From Actinomycetes bacterium (lineage in GTDB: Bacteria; Actinomycetota; Actinomycetes; Streptosporangiales; Streptosporangiaceae): a stretch of 7,975 nucleotides of DNA. The stretch spans positions 1-7,975 of the forward strand of contig JAFACJ010000587.1 in assembly GCA_023425615.1 (NCBI GenBank), given 5' to 3'. A model generated the notes under the pieces. That model saw only the letters and a program-made list of their open reading frames with translations, was not told where the DNA came from and did not search any database. The position numbers and the translations under genes were made by a program. Of this stretch, positions 1 to 5,269 are shown one piece after another (positions within the stretch are counted from its first letter, which is position 1; each line of letters starts with the position of its first letter).

Positions 1-45
1 CGGAGCGTCCCCCTCATCCCCCCGACGGCGGCCGAGGCGGGCTGA
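1..45 (+). CDS. C-terminal end of an upstream gene (partial)
   Basis: The frame beginning at base 1 reads RSVPLIPPTAAEAG and then TGA at 43-45. All fourteen codons end in G or C, as in the genuine genes of this window, and a strong hairpin follows 22 bases after the stop, as expected downstream of a gene. Only the tail is present, so no function can be given. The family is not recognisable from 14 residues, and the call rests on codon bias and the following terminator only. Confidence 0.45.
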   Translation, partial: RSVPLIPPTAAEAG

Positions 46-67
46 CCCCGGCCCGCCCCGTCGCCCC

Positions 68-95
68 GGGGCCGCCGCGCACGCGGCGGCCCCTT
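68..95 (+). terminator. GC-rich hairpin terminator
   Basis: The arms GGGGCCGCCGCG (68-79) and CGCGGCGGCCCC (82-93) are perfectly complementary over 12 bp. Two bases lie between them; in practice the innermost pair would open to give an 11-bp stem with a GCAC loop. Only two T residues follow, so this is the actinobacterial style of terminator without a long U tract. It lies between the tail of the upstream gene and the P450 operon and probably separates their transcription. Confidence 0.75.
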
Positions 96-99
96 CACC

Positions 100-223
100 C
101 GTCCGGCGATCTTTAGGTGGTTCGAAGGTCGGCCTTAGCAGCACTCGTGATAGTGGCGGTACTTCCCCAGGCCCGGAGGCCGGGAAAGCGGACCTCGCCC
201 GTATCACCGAGGGAGCAGCCGAC
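100..223 (+). promoter_or_regulatory. Leader and probable promoter region of the P450-led operon
   Basis: This non-coding stretch between the terminator and the P450 start is visibly poorer in GC than its surroundings, especially at 108-170, as expected for a promoter. AGGTGG (115-120), AGGTCG (126-131) and a weaker AGCAGC (137-142) begin exactly 11 bases apart, and GATAGT (149-154) is a possible -10 element. No convincing -35 hexamer is seen at the usual spacing. A small hairpin, CCCGG(AGG)CCGGG, lies at 172-184. GAGGGAG at 208-214 is the likely ribosome-binding site for the P450. The promoter is inferred from position and composition, not shown. Confidence 0.4.
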
Positions 224-1453
224 ATGACGAATCCGGCGGCGGGAACGTGCCCGCACGCGCCGCAGACCCTGCAGGAGCGCATCCGCGGCTACAGCCTCTA
301 CCAGCCCTGGCTGCAGCAGGACCCCACGCCCTTCTGGAACGAGATCCGCGACCACGCGCCGATCGTGCGCTCCGAGGAGCTCGGCGGGTTCTGGATCCTC
401 ACCCGATATGAGGACATCGAGTGGGCCGCCAAGAACCCGCAGATCTTCTCCAACGCCGAACTGGGCATCCCGCACCGCAAGGTGTTCCCCGCCAAGCAGA
501 TCCCGATCCAGCTCGACGGCGATGAGCACCGCAAGTGGCGGCAGACCCTGTCCGACCTGTTCAACCCCAAGGTCGTCGCCGGCTTCCGGCCGCAGATCCG
601 GCAGGCCGCGATCGACGCGCTCGAACCGATCGCGCAGAAGGGCGAGTGCGAGTTCATCTCCGAGTTCGCCGTCGCGCTGCCAGCCGAGACCTTCCTCATC
701 ACCTTCGGTGTCGGCCGCGAGCATCTGCAGACCATGCTCGACCACAAGACCTGGCTGCGCCGCGAGGGCATCCCCAACGCCACCACCGACGAGGAGATCC
801 GCGCGGCCAACCAGCCGCTGTGGGACTTCTTCGGCGACGCGATCGACCGCCGCCGCGCCGAGGGCTTCGACGGCCGGCACGACGTCATCAGCGCCCTGCT
901 GCGCTCCACCTACGACGGCCGCGAACCCACCCGCGACGAGATGATCAACGCCCTGTTCGTGTCGATGCTCGCCAGCCTGGACACCACCACCGCCGCGCTC
1001 GGCCTCATCTTCCTCCAGCTCGCCCAGAACCCCGGGGTCCAGGAGCTGATCCGCGCCGAACCCGAGCGGATCCCGGCGATCGTGGAGGAACTGCTGCGCC
1101 GCTCGCCCGTCTCCTCCACCGGGCGCCTGGTGACGCAGGACGTGGAACGGCACGGGGTGCTGCTGCGCGCGGGCGACCGGGTGCTGATGTCGTGGGGGCT
1201 GTCGGGCCTGGACCCCGACGCCTTCGACCGGCCCGAGGAGCTGGACTTCGAGCGCGCCTCGACCCGCCAGCTGGCCTTCGGCGCGGGCCCGCACCGCTGC
1301 CTGGGCATGCACGTGGCCCGCGCCATCCTGCGGACCGCCGTGGAGGAGTGGCACGCCCGGATCCCCCGGTACAGCCTGAAACCGGGCAGCACGCCCATCC
1401 ACCTGTACTCGCCCGCCAGCGGGGTGCTGAACCTCGACCTCGTCGCGCTCTGA
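224..1453 (+). CDS. Cytochrome P450 monooxygenase
   Basis: A 409-residue soluble bacterial class I P450 of normal length that should use O2 and two electrons to hydroxylate or couple a substrate. Landmarks: C-helix DEHRKWR with His102 and Arg106 (heme propionate contacts); I-helix A-S-L-D-T-T (250-255) with the acid-alcohol pair Asp253/Thr254, where Ser251 replaces the usual Gly; K-helix ExxR at Glu289-Arg292; heme loop FGAGPHRCLG (352-361) with Cys359 as the iron ligand. No signal peptide or membrane anchor is seen. The ATG at 224 has a GAGGGAG site upstream. It is the first gene of the operon and is followed after 12 bases by a ferredoxin, its probable electron donor. The cluster context suggests it oxidises an aromatic polyketide, but substrate and regiochemistry cannot be read from the sequence. 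No ferredoxin reductase is in the window. Confidence 0.95.
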   Translation: MTNPAAGTCPHAPQTLQERIRGYSLYQPWLQQDPTPFWNEIRDHAPIVRSEELGGFWILTRYEDIEWAAKNPQIFSNAELGIPHRKVFPAKQIPIQLDGDEHRKWRQTLSDLFNPKVVAGFRPQIRQAAIDALEPIAQKGECEFISEFAVALPAETFLITFGVGREHLQTMLDHKTWLRREGIPNATTDEEIRAANQPLWDFFGDAIDRRRAEGFDGRHDVISALLRSTYDGREPTRDEMINALFVSMLASLDTTTAALGLIFLQLAQNPGVQELIRAEPERIPAIVEELLRRSPVSSTGRLVTQDVERHGVLLRAGDRVLMSWGLSGLDPDAFDRPEELDFERASTRQLAFGAGPHRCLGMHVARAILRTAVEEWHARIPRYSLKPGSTPIHLYSPASGVLNLDLVAL

Positions 1454-1465
1454 GCGGGGGACGGC

Positions 1466-1681
1466 ATGAGGATCCGGGTGGACCGCGACCGCTGCCAGGG
1501 GCACGCGATGTGCAACGCGCTGGCCGGAGAGCTCTTCGAGGTGACCGACCAGGGCTTCAACGAGATGGGCGAGTTCGACGCCCCCGACGGGCAACGCGCG
1601 CTCGCCGCCCGCGGCGCGCGGGCCTGCCCCGAACGCGCGATCACCGTCCTGGAGGACGCCGTGCGGGCGGAGCGGCAGTGA
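1466..1681 (+). CDS. Small P450-associated ferredoxin, probably [3Fe-4S]
   Basis: A 71-residue protein starting MRIRVDRDRCQGHAMC, with Cys10, Cys16 and Cys54 (the last in a CPERAI motif). In this family the cluster motif is CxxXxxC...CP. When the middle X is Cys a [4Fe-4S] cluster can form; here it is His13, as in many actinobacterial P450 partner ferredoxins, which usually carry [3Fe-4S]. It should pass single electrons from a ferredoxin reductase, probably encoded elsewhere, to the P450 upstream. A GGGGG run at 1456-1460 is the likely ribosome site. Its stop (1679-1681) overlaps the GTG start of the next gene, so translation of the two is probably coupled. Length and motif are typical; cluster type is inferred. 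Confidence 0.93.
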   Translation: MRIRVDRDRCQGHAMCNALAGELFEVTDQGFNEMGEFDAPDGQRALAARGARACPERAITVLEDAVRAERQ

Positions 1682-2082
1682 CGCCCCGCGAGATCGTCGC
1701 ACGGGTCCTCGAGGCCGAACTCGGCCGCGACATGGACGCCTTCAGCGACCTGATCGCCGAGGACGGCGTCCTGGAGATGCCGTACGCGCCGCCCGGCGCG
1801 CGCCGCATCGAGGGCCGCGAGACGATCCGCGCCCGCCTGCGCAAGGGCGTGGAACTCAGCCCCCTCCGGCTGGAGGGCGCCGTCCGGGAGGAGGTGTACG
1901 AGACCTCCGATCCGGAGGTCGTGATCCGGGAGATGGAGCTGCACGGCACGGTCGTCGCCTCCGGAGCCGCCTTCCGCGCCGAGTACGTGACGCTCTTCCG
2001 CATCCGCGACGGCCTGATCGCACTGTGCCGCCACTACGCCGAGCCCGCCGACCGGATCGTCGCCTCGGCTCGGAACGCCTGA
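1678..2082 (+). CDS. SnoaL-like (NTF2-fold) polyketide cyclase or hydroxylase component
   Basis: A 134-residue protein with the pattern of the SnoaL-like/NTF2 superfamily: an N-terminal helix with 'DMDAFSDLIAEDGVLEMPYAP', an 'IEGRETIRARL' helix, and a C-terminal strand pair ending 'FRIRDGLIALCRHYAEP'. In aromatic polyketide clusters such proteins close the last ring (SnoaL, AknH) or assist cofactor-free hydroxylation (SnoaL2, AclR). The start is taken as GTG 1678, which overlaps the ferredoxin stop as GTGA and has GGAG at 1669-1672. The same frame stays open far upstream through the P450 gene, but that part is Arg/Pro-rich shadow translation without family resemblance. The next genes are two SDR proteins, which fits the SnoaL2/SnoaW type of pairing, but sequence alone cannot separate cyclase from hydroxylase. 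Confidence 0.85.
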   Translation: MTPREIVARVLEAELGRDMDAFSDLIAEDGVLEMPYAPPGARRIEGRETIRARLRKGVELSPLRLEGAVREEVYETSDPEVVIREMELHGTVVASGAAFRAEYVTLFRIRDGLIALCRHYAEPADRIVASARNA

Positions 2083-2096
2083 CCCACCCATGAGAC

Positions 2097-2105
2097 AGGA
2101 GAGGG
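2097..2105 (+). promoter_or_regulatory. Ribosome-binding site that fixes the first SDR start
   Basis: AGGAGAGGG lies just upstream of the ATG at 2108, with six bases between AGGAG and the start. The in-frame ATG at 2090 overlaps nothing useful and has no purine-rich site before it, so the downstream ATG is preferred. Confidence 0.75.
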
Positions 2106-2107
2106 AC

Positions 2108-2914
2108 ATGACGGATACGACAGGCCCGGCGACCGGGCTGCTGGAAGGCAAGGTCGCCCTGGTGATCGGCGCGAGCCGCGGGATCGGCGCCGCCATCGCG
2201 CGGGCCCTCGCCGAGCAGGGCGCGTCGGTGGGCGTGAACTACCAGCGCAACGCCGACCGCGCCAAACAGGTACTCGCCGACATCGAGGCGGCGGGGGCGC
2301 GCGGTGTCGCCGTCGCCGGGGACGCCGCCAGCGCCGAGGACGTCGCGAGCGTCGTCGCGCAGGTCACCGACGCGCTCGGCGACATCGACATCCTCATCTG
2401 CAACGCCGTGGGCCGCACCGAGAGCTCCGTCGAACGGGTCATGAAGGGACTCACCCTCGTCATCGACAACGTCGACGACATCCAGGACCGGGTGGCCACC
2501 CAGCTCGCCGCCAGCCTCTACCCGGTGCGCGAGGTGGTGCCGGGGATGCGCCGCAAGGGCGGCGGCAGCGTCGTGTTCATCGGCGCGACCGCCTCACGGG
2601 GGCGCCCCGCGCGCGGCGTCGCGGAGATCTCGGTCGCCAAGGCCGCGCAGGAGGCGCTGGCCAGGGCGCTGGCCAACGAGCTGGGCGGCGACCGGATCCG
2701 GGTCAACGTGCTGGCGCCCGGCATGGTCCCCACGGACGCCAACGCCGGCCCCTACCAGGAGAAGATCATCGCCGAGACGTCCAAGACGACACCGCTGGGC
2801 CGTCCCGCGACCGCCGAGGAGGTGGCCGCGACCGTGGTGGCGCTCACCTCCGACCTGCTCAGGCATGTCACCGGCGCCTACGTCGGTGTCGACGGCGGCC
2901 GGAGCATGCTCTGA
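2108..2914 (+). CDS. Atypical SDR-family oxidoreductase without catalytic Tyr (copy 1)
   Basis: A 268-residue Rossmann protein of the short-chain dehydrogenase/reductase superfamily. GASRGIG (21-27) is the dinucleotide-binding loop (the preceding Thr is Ile20), GD (71-72) follows the third strand, CNAVG replaces NNAG near 98-102, and the C-terminus is VDGGRSML, like enoyl-ACP reductase III (FabL)-type SDRs. The catalytic tetrad Asn-Ser-Tyr-Lys reads Gln132, Thr161, Ile174, Lys178; the FabL/FabI-type Tyr three residues earlier is also absent (Val171). A classical ketoreduction is therefore doubtful. Hydride transfer from NAD(P)H to a quinone or other conjugated acceptor would not need the Tyr acid and is a reasonable alternative. 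The gene lies 25 bases after the SnoaL-like gene and 14 before its paralogue. Arg24 in GASRG hints at NADPH. Family is certain; function is open. Confidence 0.9.
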   Translation: MTDTTGPATGLLEGKVALVIGASRGIGAAIARALAEQGASVGVNYQRNADRAKQVLADIEAAGARGVAVAGDAASAEDVASVVAQVTDALGDIDILICNAVGRTESSVERVMKGLTLVIDNVDDIQDRVATQLAASLYPVREVVPGMRRKGGGSVVFIGATASRGRPARGVAEISVAKAAQEALARALANELGGDRIRVNVLAPGMVPTDANAGPYQEKIIAETSKTTPLGRPATAEEVAATVVALTSDLLRHVTGAYVGVDGGRSML

Positions 2915-2928
2915 GAGAGGAGCCCACC

Positions 2929-3726
2929 ATGAGTCACGACACCTCCCGGCTGCTGGCCGGACGGGTCGCCCTGGTCACCGGCGCGAGCCGCGGCAACGGC
3001 GCCGCCATCGCCCGCGCGCTCGGCCGCCACGGCGCGGCCGTGGGCGTCAACTACCTGAACAACGCCGAGGCCGCCGAGAAGGTGGTCGCCGACATCGAGG
3101 CCGCCGGATCACGGGCCGTGGCGGTCGCCGGCGACGCCACCGGAGCCGAGGGCGTCGCCAAGGTCGTCGCCAGGGTGGCGGCGGAGTTCGGTGACGTCGA
3201 CCTGCTCGTCCCGACCGTGTTCGGCCCCACCGTGGACGTCGTCGAGCGCTTCCGGCAGGGCCTGACCCTGATCCTCAACAACGGCGACGACATCCAGCGC
3301 CGTGTCGCCACCCAGCTGTCGGCGGTCCTGCACGCCACCCGCGAGGTGGTGCCGGGGATGCGGCGCAAGGGCGGCGGGAGCATCGTGCTCATCAGCGCCA
3401 CCCAGTCGCGGGGGCGGCCCACCCGCGGCACCGCCGAGGCCGCCGTCGCCAAGGCCGCGCTGGACACCCTGGCCAAGGCCATGGCGGGCGAACTGGGCGA
3501 GTACGGGATCCGGGTCAACACCGTGGCGCCCGGCATGGTCCCCACCGACTCCAACGCAGGCCCGCACCAGGCGGCGCTGATCGAGCAGATGACCCAGACG
3601 ACTCCGCTGGGCCGTGTCGCGACCGTCGAGGACGTCGCCGACGCCGTCGTCGTGCTCAGCTCCCCCCTGACCGCGCACGTCACCGGCGCCTACGTGGGCG
3701 TCGACGGCGGCCGCGGCATGCTCTGA
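2929..3726 (+). CDS. Atypical SDR-family oxidoreductase without catalytic Tyr (copy 2)
   Basis: A 265-residue paralogue of the preceding gene: the two align without gaps over 258 residues with about 65% identity by hand count, so they come from a tandem duplication. GASRGNG (18-24) keeps the dinucleotide loop, and the end is VDGGRGML. The tetrad positions are Gln129, Thr158, Ala171 and Lys175, so the Tyr is lost here too, to a different residue from copy 1. The NNAG motif, still partly present in copy 1, is here VPTVFG. Copy 2 is thus the more divergent at the nicotinamide side and may have a different or supporting role, for instance as partner of a heterodimer. The ATG has AGAGGAG six bases upstream. 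The pairing with copy 1 and the SnoaL-like gene suggests a shared reaction; this is inference. Confidence 0.9.
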   Translation: MSHDTSRLLAGRVALVTGASRGNGAAIARALGRHGAAVGVNYLNNAEAAEKVVADIEAAGSRAVAVAGDATGAEGVAKVVARVAAEFGDVDLLVPTVFGPTVDVVERFRQGLTLILNNGDDIQRRVATQLSAVLHATREVVPGMRRKGGGSIVLISATQSRGRPTRGTAEAAVAKAALDTLAKAMAGELGEYGIRVNTVAPGMVPTDSNAGPHQAALIEQMTQTTPLGRVATVEDVADAVVVLSSPLTAHVTGAYVGVDGGRGML

Positions 3727-3765
3727 ACGACACCACCCCATCCCGCCGAGGCGAAGGATCACGTC

Positions 3766-5259
3766 ATGAACCCCCAGGTCGTCATCGTCGGCGGCGGGCC
3801 CACCGGACTGCTGCTCGGCTGCGAACTGCGGTTGGCCGGCGTGCGCGTCACCGTGCTGGAGCGGCTGCCCGAGCCCGGCAACGAGTCACGCTCGCTGGTC
3901 CTTGGCAACCGGTCGGTCGAGAGCCTGAACCAGCGTGGCCTCGACCGGTTCTCCGGCGCCCCCCGCGCCCGCGAGTTCAAGTTCGGCATGATCGACCTGA
4001 CCGCCGCGGTGCCCGCCGAGGCGCTCCCCGTGCGGGCACCGCAGTGGCAGGTCGAGGAGATGCTCCGCGAGCGCGCCTTGCGGCTCGGCGTCGACCTGCG
4101 GCCCGGCCACGAGGCGGTCGGTCTCGAGCAGGACGAGGAGTCGGCCACCGTCGACGTGCGGCACGACGGCGGCTCCTACCGGCTGACCGCGCTGTACGTC
4201 GCCGGGTGCGACGGCGCGCACAGCACCGTCCGCAAGCTGTCGGGCATCGGGTTCCCCGGCACGGAGGCGACGGTGTCGGCGGTGACGGGCGAGATGATCC
4301 TGCCGGACGACCCGTTCGACGGCAGGGTCTTCATCGAGCTGTTCGCCTCCGGCATGGTCTCCGTCATCCCGCTCGGCGACGGCCTGCACCGGGTCGCCTC
4401 GGTGGAGTTCGGGACGCAGCCGCCGCCCCGCGGCGTCCCGGTGACGGCCGAGGAGATCCGGGAGAGCGTACGCCGGGTCAGCGGGCTCGACCTGCGGTTC
4501 GGCGAGATCAAGTGGACCTCGCGGTTCGGCGACGCCACCCGGCTGGCCGAGACCTACCGGCGCGGCCGGGTCGTGCTGGCCGGCGACGCCGCGCACATCC
4601 ACTTCCCGGCGGGCGGTCCTGGCATGAACACCGGTCTGCAGGACGTCGCCAATCTGGGCTGGAAGCTCGCCGCCGCGGTGGCCGGATGGGCTCCGCCCGG
4701 ACTGATGGACACCTACCACACCGAACGCCACCTGGTCGGCGAGCGCGTCTGCGACTACAGCCGGGCGCAGATCTCGCTGATGCACCCGCTGAACCGGATC
4801 GGGCCGCTGCGCGACCTGTTCGCCGGGATCATCGGGGCCGGGCGCGCCGAGGCGGGACGGTACCTGGTGGAGGCCATGACGGGCCTGGACATCGCCTACC
4901 CGGTCGAGGGCGACCACCCGCTGACCGGACGGCGGGTGCCGCACGTCCCGCTGGTCGCGGACGGCGGCGCCACGAGCGTCCCGCGTCTGCTGCACGAGGG
5001 CCGCGGCGTGCTGCTCGACCTGTCCGAGGGGACGGCCGACCTGCGCGAGGCCGACGCGTGGCGGGACCGTATCGACGTGGTCGCCGCCCGCCCCGCCCCG
5101 GAACTGGACGCCGTCGCCGTGCTGATCCGCCCCGACGGGTACGCCGCGTGGGCGGCGGGCCCCGACACCGCCGACGTGGCCGAGGGGCTGCGGCAGGCGC
5201 TGACGACCTGGTTCGGAGAGTCCGTCCGGCCGCCCGCCCGGGCGGGCCGGCCCAAGTGA
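3766..5259 (+). CDS. FAD-dependent aromatic polyketide hydroxylase (copy 1)
   Basis: A 497-residue class A flavoprotein monooxygenase that should hydroxylate an aromatic ring or carry out a Baeyer-Villiger-type step with NAD(P)H and O2. Landmarks in order: GGGPTG (9-14) for FAD ADP, Glu32 at the end of the second strand, DG motif in GCDGAHSTVRK (Asp149-Gly150), and GD motif in [16 protein letters not shown] (Asp274, with the conserved Pro281). The C-terminal third ends in the thioredoxin-like domain usual for polyketide hydroxylases of the PgaE/RdmE kind (ELDAVAVLIRPDGY near 445-460). GAAGGA at 3753-3758 is the ribosome site for the ATG. It lies 39 bases after the second SDR and 10 before a second hydroxylase with which it shares features such as LMHPL(N/D)RIGPLR. 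All cofactor motifs are intact; substrate unknown. Confidence 0.95.
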   Translation: MNPQVVIVGGGPTGLLLGCELRLAGVRVTVLERLPEPGNESRSLVLGNRSVESLNQRGLDRFSGAPRAREFKFGMIDLTAAVPAEALPVRAPQWQVEEMLRERALRLGVDLRPGHEAVGLEQDEESATVDVRHDGGSYRLTALYVAGCDGAHSTVRKLSGIGFPGTEATVSAVTGEMILPDDPFDGRVFIELFASGMVSVIPLGDGLHRVASVEFGTQPPPRGVPVTAEEIRESVRRVSGLDLRFGEIKWTSRFGDATRLAETYRRGRVVLAGDAAHIHFPAGGPGMNTGLQDVANLGWKLAAAVAGWAPPGLMDTYHTERHLVGERVCDYSRAQISLMHPLNRIGPLRDLFAGIIGAGRAEAGRYLVEAMTGLDIAYPVEGDHPLTGRRVPHVPLVADGGATSVPRLLHEGRGVLLDLSEGTADLREADAWRDRIDVVAARPAPELDAVAVLIRPDGYAAWAAGPDTADVAEGLRQALTTWFGESVRPPARAGRPK

Positions 5260-5269
5260 GGAGCCGCTC

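Noticed and set aside
172..184. Short hairpin CCCGG-AGG-CCGGG in the P450 leader as an attenuator or riboswitch
   Set aside because: A 5-bp GC stem is expected by chance at this composition and no conserved RNA fold is recognisable around it.
535..1677. Upstream extension of the SnoaL-like frame inside the P450 gene
   Set aside because: It translates to Arg/Pro-rich shadow sequence; family similarity begins only at GTG 1678, which has a ribosome site and a GTGA overlap.
113..1702. Long open minus-strand frame (529 residues) opposite the P450 and ferredoxin
   Set aside because: It is antisense to two genes with clear motifs, its translation is low-complexity Val/Gly/Ala/Arg-rich with no family resemblance, and such frames are common in DNA of this GC content.
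2090..2107. ATG at 2090 as start of the first SDR
   Set aside because: It has no ribosome-binding site and adds six residues absent from the paralogue; ATG 2108 follows AGGAG at good spacing.
910..2196. Minus-strand frame of 428 residues across the P450-SDR region
   Set aside because: It crosses four well-supported plus-strand genes and shows no recognisable domain.
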